DNA of 64,000 bases from Fistularia commersonii (Eukaryota > Chordata > Actinopteri > Syngnathiformes > Fistulariidae). The position numbers and the translations under genes were made by a program. Every line of letters begins with the position of its first letter. Position 1 is the stretch's first letter. Below, piece by piece: positions 38,101-49,455 of this stretch. The notes below the pieces were generated by a model. It did no database searches. It saw nothing but the letters and a program-made list of their open reading frames with translations, and was not told where the DNA came from. The stretch lies in assembly GCA_037954325.1 (NCBI GenBank), contig JBBMNZ010000001.1, forward strand, positions 4,605,232 to 4,669,231, given 5' to 3'.

Positions 38101-39119
38101 AAAGTGTCTTATGGAGGCTTAAGGGCATAAAAACCAAACTGCCTGTTTTTTGAGGGCCACAAAGGGGCGCCAAAGAAAATGCACTTTCAGAACACGGTCC
38201 GCCCGTGAAAGACACGTTACCTCAAGAATTACTGATTGTTTACCGACCGGAGACTCAACACAGAGAGAACCCAAAGGCAGGAGAACATGGGAAGAACATA
38301 CAGAGGGAACCGGGAACCTTCAAGCTACAAGGTTCTGACCCTCTGAGCATCACAAAACCCATGCTTAATGTTCCAGCACGTCTTTTATTCAGCTGGGCGT
38401 TTTTGAAGGGTGCGATCAGACGTGTTCTTCGTATCAAGACCGGAATCAAACACGTTCCTCTGGTGTTCCATCTGACGCCGGCAGATTAAGTGGAATATTT
38501 CACTTTGAAATGTTCTCCAAAAAAAAAAGGTCTATGATCAAACTGTGTAATTTAAAAAGGTGGTGGTGGTGGGGGGGGGGTGGGGGGGGGTGGTTGTCAG
38601 TCACTGGCAACACACACTGATTCCCTTTTAATTGGACAGGGTGGAGTGGGCGGGGGGGTCATTTGGAATCACATGCAGCCTCAGTTTCAAAGGGCGCACT
38701 TATTTGATTAGAGGCCGCGGTGGGAGGAGCCAGAGAGAGCGAGACATCCTTGATGAAAAGGGGAGAACTGACTGAAATTACGATAAGTATGCTCTCCTGG
38801 CCGCCGCCGCCGTGCCCGGATTGGACGGCTCGGACGGGAGGGGGATGGGGGGGGGGGGGCGTACGGAGGAGAAGGCGCAATTCTGCAAATTGCTTTTGAG
38901 TCACAGGATTTGAATTCGACGGTGACCTTGAGGGTAAAATGTGCAGGGGGACGGGACGGGTGACCCCGAGGGGGTCCCGACAGAACCGAACGCCACGTTT
39001 CCACACAAGCAGGAAGTTAAATGAGTTTTAATTGTCAACATCACAATACTGTCGATGTCTGTTGAGAATTTTCTCGCAATCTTTCGGCGTTAGCTTTCTC
39101 CGCGGGCCGTACTCCCCAC

Positions 39120-40710
39120 GTACCGCCAACATGTGGACAAAGAACACCAACCCCGGATTCAGAGGGCGTCTTGCAGGACTGCTTTGCTACAAGCGACTGG
39201 GATGTGTTCAAGACCAGCAGCCGCTCAGGAGGACTCTTCTGTCAGGACTGATACATCAGCACTTGTGTTGACGTGGTCGTGCCAACCAAAAGAGTCAGGA
39301 AGTTCCCCGACCAGAAGCCTTGACACATGCTGCGCGCCGCGCTCATGCATTTAGGTCCGGCAATGAGACGGAGTACAAAGCTGAAGAAGGCCATCGGAAC
39401 AGAGACAAGCCGGATGGATTCTTCTCCACCGCTGATCCTGGGCGGATGCGGCGATGCCTGCAGCACATCACGGACTACAACTCCGTAGACACCGTAGACA
39501 ACCTGCCGGATGACCTCAACAACTTCTACCTTCAAGAACCCCAACCAAAACACAGAGGTGAGTCACACACATGATGAGACCGTCGACCCCCCGCCCCCCC
39601 CCTTCCTCCTCTCTCCCAACAGTATCATCAAACCAGGCGCTGAGAAGGACCAGACAACATCCTGGGTCGGGCCCTCAGAACTTGTGCCAACGAGCTGGCT
39701 GATGTTCTCACCGCCATCTTTGACCTCTCCCTCAGCCCGAGCACCTTCCTTGCCGTCCCCCTCCCCACCCACCTGCCTGAATGACTGCAGGCCAGTAGCG
39801 CTTCTCTTCAAGAGAGTGGTGCTGGCCCATATTCTGAACGGCATGCCGGAAACCCTAGACCCCCTGCAACTTGCATACCGACCCGACAGGTCCACCTCAG
39901 ACGCCACAGCTGCCTAGAAAACAAAGACTCCTACATCAGGATGCTCTTTGTGGACTACAATGTCCACCCTTGGCCTCTGTGACTGGTTCCTAGACTTCCC
40001 GACTGCCAGATCCCAGTCAATACCTGGGTGTCCACATAAGCGAGGACCTCACCTGGTCCCTCAACACCACGAAGACGGTCAGGAGGGCTCAACAGCGGCT
40101 GTACTTCCTGAGGAGGCTGAGAAGGTTTGGCATGTCGCCTAAGATCCTCAGGAACTTGTACAGCTGCATTGTAGAGATCATCCTGACCAGTTGCAAAACC
40201 GTGGACCGCAGACGCCTGCAGCAGAAAGGATCACCAGAACCCCGCTGCCTCTTCTGCAGAGCATCTACCCCCGCAGAGTCTACAGGACCATCTCCAAGGT
40301 CCACACCGACCCCCAAACATGGACCGTTCACACTCCTACCCTCCGGCCGGAGGTACAGGAGTGTGAAATGTAGAACGACACGATTAAAGAACTCGCTCTA
40401 CTCGACTGCCATCAGACACTTAAACAGCTGACACTCATTCTTCTCCTGGCAAATGTAAAGTCTACTGCCACTTAAATTGCACTCATCCTTGCACCTGCAC
40501 TTTGTGAGCTGCACACCAAACTGCACTCAAAACCTCTTACTGCACCGCCAATGTTCTATTGCAATGTTCATATTCATATGTGTAATCATATTTATAAGAA
40601 TATTTGCACTCTTTCTATCTATTTCATATCCAAATGCACTGCGGACAGCAAAGTGGGGAAACATGTTTCTACACTCTACATGCGACAATAAACGCTTTGA
40701 ATCTTAAATT
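39120..40710 (+). pseudogene. L2-like LINE, 5'-truncated and internally deleted
   Basis: Recognisable ORF2 pieces appear in order: SDWDVF near 39200, VVVPTKRVRKFPDQKP near 39270, CLQHITDYNS near 39460, CLNDCRPVALLFKRVVLAHI near 39774, TLDPLQLAYRPDRSTSDA near 39851, MLFVDYN near 39940, then a jump over the rest of the RT to YLGVHISEDLTWSLNT near 40020 and FGMSPKILRNLYSC near 40125. The 3' end reads ACAATAAACGCTTTGAATCT. Frameshifts and stops make it inactive. Confidence 0.9.
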
Positions 40711-40904
40711 TATGTTCGCCGATTTTTTTTCGCACTGACTCAGTGGCAGTGGAAGGCAGGGGACCACCAGGGGACCTCGGTCCGCAGGAACTCCAGAACC
40801 CCTCCTTAGAACGCCCCCAACCGCCGAAGAAAAGGCCACGAGTTTGTTCGCTAGCGGCAGCAAGTCCTGCAAAAGGAGAAGAAAAAAAAAACAAACAATC
40901 CTTA

Positions 40905-41110
40905 ATGGAACTGATACAAGAGGCTTTTTAATTATCTAACTCAATCAGCTAAAGACCAGGGGATCAATGAATCCCCATTACACGCCCCCCCTCGCCCCTG
41001 AGGGCCCAGACAGCGGCCGTTTACATCAGCTCAAACTGCACAGCTAAGTGACAGATTACAGGTTGTGGCTAATCCAATGCAGCCGCGGCATCTTTAATTC
41101 AGGCGGCGAG
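40905..41110. promoter_or_regulatory. candidate conserved noncoding element
   Basis: Complex, non-repetitive stretch with AGGCTTTTTAATTATCTAAC, GGATCAATGAATCCCC, GGTTGTGGCTAATCCAATG and CATCTTTAATTCAGG, ending at a 23-nt C homopolymer. Conservation untested. Confidence 0.32.
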
Positions 41111-41112
41111 CA

Positions 41113-41119
41113 ACCCCCC

Positions 41120-41164
<45 letters not shown>
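41113..41164. repeat. (C)n(CA)n compound tract
   Basis: A C-run of about 23 passes directly into about 14 CA units. Confidence 0.95.
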
Positions 41165-41169
<5 letters not shown>

Positions 41170-42336
41170 GCCCCGCCTTGGCTCTCCCTGGCACTTTTAA
41201 CTCAGAAAAAAGCCAGAGGTGCAAGAAGTTCACACTCTCCGCCCATTTCCTGCTCATCAAATCCAATGTGGACGCAGCAGTAATAACTATGCAATAACAG
41301 TAATGTTTTCAACTATAACTGAAATTTCCATTAAAGTTAACAGGAAACTTTTTTTTTTTTAAATTAGAAAGGAGCCAAAATGATTGGGAATCAATTATCA
41401 AAAGGCTTATCCTCCTCATGACTGTTCTCTTAGAACAGTCAGTTCCTCCAGGTGGTGGTGGTGGTGGTGGTGGGGATGCGGGCCCGTTCCCGTGACAACG
41501 GCGTCTCGGGTGTCACCGAGGATGATGGGGGGCGACAGCGGATCAATGGGTTCCACCGCAGAGCCGGACAGTGTTCCTTTAGCGGTGACATCAATCCCTC
41601 GAGTGTGGAACCACAATCGGATACTCAGTGGGCGGGAGAGGAACCCGTGTGGAACCTAAGCGTGGAACCCATTTTCTAATTTCTTCCACTGAGGAACCCT
41701 CGGAGCTGAGCCTGGTGGTGACTATTTCCTGGAGAACCAATATGGCGGCACCTCAAGAGACCAGAAACTCCTGCTCCGATTTCAATCTCGTTTTGCCCGA
41801 TTTGCCCGCTGTGCAGCTGGGTCACATGACCTCCGCATCATGACAGCCATAGGAGGAGGAGCTCCGGTCACATGACCAATACATCATAACTGACACGTCA
41901 AAACAACCACAGATGTTGCCACCGTGTTCCTGCAGCTGAAACATGTTCTGCATGATTCTTCAAAACTGGGAGGAGGAGTAGTTCTGGACAATATTGACTT
42001 TTGGCGTTCTTCACGCAACGCTTTTACTCGAGAACCTCCATGAGTGCCGAGGAACGCCGGGGTTCTCCGAATAATAGGACCTTCCAAAATAAAAGCCTAT
42101 TTTTGTGCGTGTATATGGTTTTTTAATCTCCCTTTGTTTGGTAATAATACAACGTGAACTGGTTTCCTGTGGTTGGTGGCGGGTGCAGGTCGGTCTCCGT
42201 GCACTGGCACGTGCACAGAAAGAAGGCAAGACGCCGCTGGCTGTAATTCTCTTTCAGCGCCTACTAATGAAGCCCCTGTGCTGGAGGGAGGGGGGGGGGG
42301 GCGGGGACGGCGGGTAAAGGGGAAAGGCCCGGCGAT

Positions 42337-42340
<4 letters not shown>

Positions 42341-42380
<40 letters not shown>
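42341..42380. repeat. (CA)n microsatellite
   Basis: Twenty AC units. Other CA/TG tracts of similar size are at 44099-44134 and 45692-45731. Confidence 0.95.
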
Positions 42381-42382
<2 letters not shown>

Positions 42383-42939
42383 CTGAATTACAGCTTGTCG
42401 TTTCCTGTCACATTTCTAGATTACTCCCCCTCCTTTGTAAAGTAGGACGCTCCGCACCTCCTGTTCCATTAGGCAATTAATTTGGGAACTTCAAACATGG
42501 TGGCGGCGGCGGCGGCGGCGGCGGGGGCCCTGAAACCCCAGCAGCTGATTAAGTGCTCTGGAGCGCCCGAGTCGTGAGGAGGTGCGGGTGGGGGACGGAG
42601 CGTGGCCGTGGAACCTGAACACGGAAGTAATGATGCTCCTTTCCTCGACGAAGATGCTAATCACGAGATACTAAGGTGAGGGCCAATTCACCACCAATGA
42701 TGTCATGATTCTTGCCGCCACCAACTATGCTAAGCTAGTGGTTAGCCGCGCTACAGCCGTAGCGCCATGTAGGGGCTGCGGGTGATGCACGGCGGGCCAG
42801 CGATGGCAACATCTGCGGGGACGCCGGGCTGCAGCGGCAGTTTTTCATAGAAGGAGACAGAGAGATATATTAACCCCCCCCCCCCATAGACACACACACA
42901 CACACACACACGAACGCACACACCCCTCCCCCCGTGACC

Positions 42940-43290
42940 GGAGCCTTAAATAATAAAGTAAAATAAATAGCATCCATTAAACTGATCACATTGTGCTAAC
43001 TCAAATTGTGTTTATTATGCTAATGGTACATGAAATTAAGAAAAAGACCTTGATGCCAGTGGATTTAATTAATGGGCTTTGGGAAAGGCGCTGAGATATA
43101 ATTCATTTCTGAGTAAGTAAGTCTCATTTGCGGTTCCACGGGTTCCCGTGCCGCTGATTGCCTGAGTTATTCTTGCAGATGTGCTGCTCACAGCGTGTCC
43201 CGCCATTAGAAATGAACACCTCATTATATAAACTACCTAATTAAACATAATACAGCTCCGCACTGACTCATTAATGTCTGGCCTTCCTTT
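42940..43290. promoter_or_regulatory. candidate conserved noncoding element, about 350 bp
   Basis: Dense, non-repetitive sequence with TGTTTATTATGCTAATGG, GATTTAATTAATGGGCTTTG, CCTAATTAAACATAATAC and TGACTCATTAATGTC, flanked by CA/C tracts on the left and a G homopolymer on the right. No open frame. The strongest candidate of this type by texture; conservation untested. Confidence 0.38.
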
Positions 43291-43469
43291 CTCTGAAGGA
43301 AAGAATGCGGGGGGTTGGGGGGGGGGGGGGGGGGGCTAAGGCAAACGGGAGGAGAGTGTGTGTGTGTGTGGGGGGGGGTGGCGTGATCCTACAGCAGCGA
43401 GTCGGCGTTCGAGACACAATAAAAAAAAACAGCGTTCGAGGGTTTCTGGCAAAATCTGCTGAGTCGGGA

Positions 43470-43835
43470 GTTTCTGCACCTCCTCCCATTGGTCATCCTA
43501 CAGCTGTCAATCAAGGTTTGTCCTCCTCCGTCTCAAAGCCAGCAATTAAGTTTCCTACTCTGATTGGTCACCTTGCAGCCGTCGACAAACGTGTCTCTTC
43601 CTCTCATTGGTCATCTTCCAGCCATCAGTCAAGGTTTTCTCCTCTTATTGATCATCTTAAACCCATCGATCAAGGTTTGTTCTCTTGATTGGTCATTGTA
43701 CAGCTGTCATTCAAGGTATCTCCTCCCCTGATTGGTCATCTTACAGCCATTGATTAGGTATTCTCCTCCTCCGATTGACCGCCTTGCATCCGTCAATCAA
43801 GGCTTTCTCCTCCTCTGATTGGTCATCACAGAGCC
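43470..43835. repeat. about 43-bp minisatellite carrying inverted CCAAT boxes
   Basis: Around eight degenerate units follow the pattern CTCCTCYTCTGATTGGTCAT, then CTTACAGCCRTCAATCAAGG. ATTGG or ATTGA starts at about 43488, 43563, 43606, 43647, 43688, 43731, 43774 and 43818, so spacing is mostly 41-44 bp. The core TGATTGGTCA is an inverted CCAAT box. Confidence 0.88.
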
Positions 43836-44095
43836 TCCGAAATGCAAAGGTATTAAGATGGCGCCAAACACACATGATGGCCTGCACACGTCCACGCCGT
43901 GCCAGGATTGAGGCCAACCCACTCCCCCACCCCAAAAAAAAAAAAAAAAACCCACCCACCCAAACACTGGCGGTTCAGGCGGCCATAATTCAACACTAAT
44001 TAAAAAGACACTAAGATGCAGCGGCGCCCTGCGAGTCATCAATCGCCGCCAGCGCCGTCTCGGCCTCCGCTTTGTTTGCATGCATGCGCGTGTCT

Positions 44096-44135
<40 letters not shown>

Positions 44136-44796
44136 ACTTACGTGTCCCCGGCGAGTTAAGATATTCTGAGGGTTCTCCAACACACTGGGTTATCGTCTCG
44201 CTGTTGGAAGTTGAAGCGCCAAGCCATTTTATTTGGAAAATTCCCACTGGCTGTCCTGATGCGCATCTGCAAAAATAACAACAATAAATATAATACTAAA
44301 ATAGTAACAGTAATAATTATTTATGTTAAAAGACATTATTCTTTAGTCTTCATGTTCTACCTGCCTCCCTAGGTTCTCTATGTTTCTAACGCACCTAGAA
44401 CTTAAGTTACCTTCTGAATTACATTGCCGTTTTTTGTCAGCTTCACAGAGTAGCGCCTCCCGGGGTTTTACACACACACACACACACACGCAAACGGTTG
44501 GATGTTCTAGGATGTTCTAAGTTCTGCGCTCCGTCACTCAGTCACAACAGTAGCAAACGCAGATAATTGGTGTGCAAATGAGGCCATTATGCAAGCGGCC
44601 CCCCCATCCTCCGACCCCCCAAAACACACACACACACACAGACACAGACACACACACACAGGCACCCCCTCACCAGACATACTCCGTGATTAACCGCACT
44701 GAAAAAAAAAGAAAAGAAAAAAAAAGAACCAAAACAATAAACAAGGTTCTCGCAGGAACAGCGACAGCGCTGAGGTCGTCAGGGTGAGAGGGAGCG

Positions 44797-44810
44797 GCGC
44801 CCCCTGCTGG
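44797..44810 (-). promoter_or_regulatory. CTCF core motif match
   Basis: The minus strand reads CCAGCAGGGGGCGC, a full match to the CTCF core. Confidence 0.5.
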
Positions 44811-44904
44811 CAGGTGTGACTCGCAGGTCGTGATCAATCATCAATCAGGTTGTGCCTCATCAATCATTGATTGAAGAGGCAGGAAATCTTTGATCAGTTT
44901 TAGC

Positions 44905-45015
44905 AGTAGGTGTGAATGAGAGGGTGAACAATTGAACGCTTCTATATGACTGACAGCAGAACTGTCCTGTTAAGCCCCGCCCCTTCTCTCAGCAACGACT
45001 GTGATAGGCCAGTTC
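44905..45015 (+). repeat. tRNA-headed fish dispersed repeat, fragment
   Basis: Contains AGGTGTGAATGAGAGGGTGA, GTTAAGCCCCGCCCC and GTGATAGGCCAG. Confidence 0.55.
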
Positions 45016-45108
45016 TCAGCTGCGTGCATCACAGGCGAGGACGCCCAAAGGATCGCAAACTAAAAATGGTATAAAAGGTAAACTGATTACTTTGCAAAAT
45101 ATTTGACT

Positions 45109-45141
<33 letters not shown>

Positions 45142-45368
45142 ACACATGGATGTGTGACTGTATATCAGCAGCCATTTTGACAGAAGTGCTGCAGGTATCA
45201 TTGGAAGTACAACAATATTAGCCAGTACCAGTGGAATCACAAACATATCAGATGGGGAACTGTGTTGTGGGCAGTCCGACACTGTGTAGTGCGATGCGTG
45301 TTTGTGTGCGATGCGTGTTTGTGTGCGTGCACGCCGCGGATGTCGGTGGCGAGGGCTGCGGGGAGGCT

Positions 45369-45382
45369 CCGCCCCCTGGTGG
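45369..45382 (-). promoter_or_regulatory. CTCF core motif match
   Basis: The minus strand reads CCACCAGGGGGCGG, a full match, 0.57 kb from the motif at 44797 and in the same orientation. Confidence 0.45.
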
Positions 45383-45691
45383 TTGCATGCCAGGCCTCCT
45401 GACAGGGCTTGACGGGAGCTGTGTTAATTACAGTAATGGCACGCTCTCTCGTTAAGTCATTGTTCACGTGTCCCCGGGGCCCTGTAGGGCCCGAGCGCCG
45501 CCGCCGCCGCCGCCGGTCGGCGTGGCGGTGGCCTCGTTAGCGCACACAGCTGTTCCTCCCAGCCACATGACGAGTGGCGCCGGACACACCGGCGGAACGT
45601 GGCGGAGCGGCTGTCAGGAATAGAAGGATCCCACGAGGCAAGGAGACGTCAGTGAGTAATCAGGGAGGGGAGCGCTCCTCAGGGTGTGTTG

Positions 45692-45739
<48 letters not shown>

Positions 45740-45949
45740 AGCAGCCGCTCCCCTTCCATCTCCTGACCCCCGTCCTCCAGTTATACCAGTGACCTACCAG
45801 AGAACACGCCGGAATCCTGCAGGGTTCCCAGGATCGGGCCCGCAGCCGCAGGGGGCGGGGTCCTGCAGCAAGCTTTCTGATTGGTCGATATATTTATCAA
45901 ATATTAGCATCAATGGCAAGCAGCGGAGGCGTGGAGCCACCTAACAGCA

Positions 45950-46330
45950 GGTTCTCTGCAGGTCCTCCCGCCTCAGTTCTCTACATGTATTCTCTCCATG
46001 TTCTCCTTTGTAGATTCTCCACTGGGCCTCCTGCTCGGTTCTCTCCGCGTTCTCCTGCCTGGTTCCTCTCCAGGTTCTTCTGGATCGGTTCTGTCCATGT
46101 TCTCCTACCAGGTTCTTCTGCTTTGGTTCTTTCCCTGTCCTCCTGCAAGGTTTCTCTTCATGTTCTCCAGAAGGTTCATTGAAGACTCAATATTGTCCGC
46201 AGGTGTGAAAGGCTGGATGATTGACAGCTGACCCGTCCGGGTTAAACCCCGCCCCTCTCAGGCGCGTCCGCTGTGATTGGCTTGCCTCTCGGCGACCCTG
46301 TGAGCGGGATAAGCAGATGAATGAATGACC
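45950..46330 (+). repeat. tRNA-headed fish dispersed repeat with an expanded internal motif
   Basis: From 45950 to 46180 the phrase GGTTCTCTCCATGTTCTCC recurs about every 24 bp. The usual tail follows: GGTGTGAAAGGCTGGATGAT, GGTTAAACCCCGCCCC, GTGATTGGCTTGCCTCTCGG, CGACCCTGTGAGCGGGATAA and GCAGATGAATGAATG, the classic 3' end of this family. Confidence 0.7.
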
Positions 46331-46899
46331 ATGAAAGGCTGAAACAGAAGAGACGTGTCTTGGTAGAATTCATCAGGGTGTGTGGACATCACAGAGAGAC
46401 GTTTCCTCAAATCAATTTAGAAATGAAAGGGAGGCCACCGGCCCGCCGGCTGGCGACCAAGAAGTGTCTCGTCAATCACGGCCGAGTTCGGCCGACGGCG
46501 GGAATAAGCGAGCTCCTGAAACCGGGAGAATATCTCCGGGTCATCTGGCCTCGAACCGTAAGAAAAACGTTCCTGAAAGGCGCGTCACGCTAGCGTGTCC
46601 GGCTTTATCGCCTCCGGCGGAGGCGGCGCGACGCCTTCAAGGCCCGCCCGTCGCCCCCCCAGCATTTGTGTGAAGTAAAAAGCTATCAGCCGGGATCTGG
46701 ATCGGGGCTCTTTAGCGACCGCCGGAGCCGCCGCCTTTGAACACGCCGCTCCTGAGGGATTAAAGGGTGGGGTGGGGGATTATCTCCGGTGGGCAGACAA
46801 TTCAATCGCGACTTTCAATCCAGTCTGGATTCACTTCCCGGCGCTTTAGCGGGAAGTGGGCCCGTGTTCTGGCGGGCGCGGAGCCTCAGAATTCCATGT

Positions 46900-47060
46900 G
46901 GTTCTGCAGGAGCCTCATTTGCATTATTGTTACAGAAACTTGCCTTCCTATACAAGGAAGATGAAGACGATAAAAGATGGGCCAAAAATTGTGATCAATA
47001 ACTGCAAACATTTCATTTAAAAGCCTTCCTGATCTGATTAATCAACAAATCAGCACATGT
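46900..47060. promoter_or_regulatory. candidate conserved noncoding element
   Basis: Complex AT-rich stretch with CATTTGCATTATTGTTAC, GTGATCAATAACTGC and TGATCTGATTAATCAAC, ending at a TG/G tract. Conservation untested. Confidence 0.27.
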
Positions 47061-47764
47061 GTGTGTGTGTGTGGGGGTGTGTGTAGGGGGGGGCAGGTGG
47101 CATTGACCTCCTCCTCCTTGCCCCCCCCCCCCATCTCACCCCGGGCCCGACTCCGTGTGATGCCGCCGCCATTGACGCCGCGCAGCTCATTATGCGGCAC
47201 AGCTAGCTCCGGTAAATTAAAAACCAAAACATAATACAATGAGAAATCTATTTCATATTCAGGCTTTTCTAATTAAGCCCCCACCCACCAACCCATCCCC
47301 GTGCACGCACGCAAGCGCGCACGCACACACACACACACACAGACGCACGCACACCCCCGATCATCCAGATAACTTTCATCATCCCCGTGTTTACAAAACA
47401 CAAAAACAAACCCAAACCGCCGCCGTCGTTCTGATTTATGTCCCGCTCCCCGCTAACATTTGCATTTACAAGACTATTAACGTGATTGAATATATTTTCC
47501 AGTCTGATTTCGCTTTGGCGAGGGGAGGGGAAGGGGGGCGGGGTCAGGCGGCGGCGTGATGCGACATCGACAGGAAGCAGACGAGCGTCAGGTACCGTGT
47601 AGCTGCGCCTCCACACCGCCAGACCGCCTTTGAGTATCGGCGCCGCATCCCAAACGGCGAACAAGGACAAACGGCGAACAAGGAGGTCACATGACCGTGC
47701 GTCAACGCACGCCGCCGCCGCTGCCGTAAATTCTACGCAATTAGCGGCCTGGACGCATCCGGGG

Positions 47765-48060
47765 ACACCCACTCCGTTTCAACCTCCTCTGTCCAATTAA
47801 CAAAATGTAGGATGGGAAATAAATGGCAGACGCCGGCCGAATTAATTATGTGTCCACCAAGCTGTCAGCCCACGTGCACGGAGCGAGGGCCTGGCAACCA
47901 GAGCCGCGCGCACGACGCCATATGGCCGGCGAGAGAGGACGTTGTTTATGGAAAAGCGCGGGGGGGGAGGCGCCCTCGAATTCTCACAGATATTCATATC
48001 CCTGTCCGATCCAGAGGGCACCGGCTGCTGCGCGGGATTTTTAATCAGATATAAAGGTCT
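47765..48060. promoter_or_regulatory. candidate conserved noncoding element
   Basis: Complex sequence with CTGTCCAATTAACAAAATG, GGGAAATAAATGGCAG, CGAATTAATTATGTGTCC and a CACGTG-containing stretch, free of simple repeats apart from a short G-run near 47960. A 242-codon minus-strand frame crosses it but shows no recognisable protein. Conservation untested. Confidence 0.3.
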
Positions 48061-48596
48061 GGATGTTCTAAGTAGCTTATCATGATCCATCTGGGAACAC
48101 TTAGAACCCGCGTGGAACCCGCCTGCTGAACCCGGAACCCCGGCTCGGCCCGACCACGGTGCCGCCAGCTGCGTCGCCAACGCGACCGGGCCAAGCCGAC
48201 GGTTCAGGAGTGGGTAAGGGAAGGACCGGGATGGACGTGGCGCCCTAGAGGCCGGTGGCGGGAAGGCAGGCATCTGGCGAGATCCCGAGGTCGCCCGCTT
48301 CCCGCTCCGCTTCAGATTATTGGCACAATCGCCGTAATTAACATAAACGACGGCGGGATTATGCAGGCAGACGACTAATCCCGGGGGAGCCGGCGACCGC
48401 AGACGAAACGCACCCGATAACAGCGTGCTAATCCTACTCACAATGGTCGACATTGGCCCCGCTACCGCGACCACGCCGCCGTGGTCAACGCTTCGCCTGA
48501 TTGGCCGAATTCTGATCCTTTTTCTAAAATTGATTTGATCATTTGCTCCTCTGCTTTTGAAGATAATCATCTTACAACTATATAACAGGTCATTGA

Positions 48597-49455
48597 AGGT
48601 TCCAAAGGAGCGCTACAAGGGATGCAGGATCTAATGCCGCATCCTGCAGGTTCTAAAGGGGTGTCTAAGGTTCTAAAGGAGCATCCTAGGGTTCTAAAGG
48701 ACCATTGTGGGGTTCTCAAGGACCGCAATGTAGGCTCTAAAGGCCCAGCCTTAGGTTCCAAAGCGGTATCATTTAGGTTCTAAAGCGGCAGCATGCTAGT
48801 TCTGAAAGACCGTTGTGCTAGTTCTGAAGGAGCCATGTTGGGTTCCAAAGGAGCATCATACGGGTTCTAAAGGAGCAATTGTGCAGGTTTTAGAGGAGCG
48901 TCATACGGGTTCTATTGGCCCGTCTGGCAGGTTCTGAAGGAGCATCATGAAGGTTCTCAAGGCCCGTCATCTAAGTTCTAAATGAACATCATGCAGGTTC
49001 TACAGGAGCGTCGTGCAGGTTCTGAAGGAGCATATTGTAAGCTATTAAGGAGCATCTTGTAGGTTATAAAGGCCAGTCAGGCAGGTTCTAAAAGAGCGAC
49101 ATGCTGATTCTGATGGAGCGTAACGTAGTTTCTAAAGGCCCAGCGTGCAGGTTCTAAAGCGGTTGGTTTAGGTTTTAAAGGAGAACTGGCTCTAGAACTG
49201 CTGGTTCTATAGGAGCATCTAAAGTTCGAAAGGAGCATGGAGTGTGTTCTGAGGAAGCAATATGTTAATTCTAAAAGAGCGACATGTAGGTTATGAAGGC
49301 GCAACATGCAGGTTCTAATGCAGTATTGTGTAGGCTCGAATGGAGAATCGCTCAGCGTCTGATGGAACATTGTGCGGGTCCTAACAGGCTGTCATGTGGG
49401 TTCTACAGCAGGATCTTGTGGGTTAATAGGGAGCATCTAAGTGCTCTAAAGGTCA
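48597..49455. repeat. 22-bp minisatellite, about 38 degenerate units
   Basis: The unit is close to GGTTCTAAAGGAGCATCATGCA. It repeats with a 20-23 bp period for about 860 bp; the GGTTCTAAAGG half is better kept than the other. One unit near 49185 is enlarged by about 10 bp. The copies differ from one another by several bases, which suggests an old array. Confidence 0.93.

Noticed and set aside
40743..40931. 62-codon frame with a PPKKRPR nuclear-signal-like motif after the LINE
   Set aside because: Low-complexity Lys/Pro composition, no splice support and no homology recognised.
47842..48570. 242-codon open frame on the minus strand, the longest in the window
   Set aside because: No recognisable domain, no plausible splice context, and it crosses GC-rich complex DNA with TAAT-rich noncoding texture. 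Chance openness is the simpler reading.
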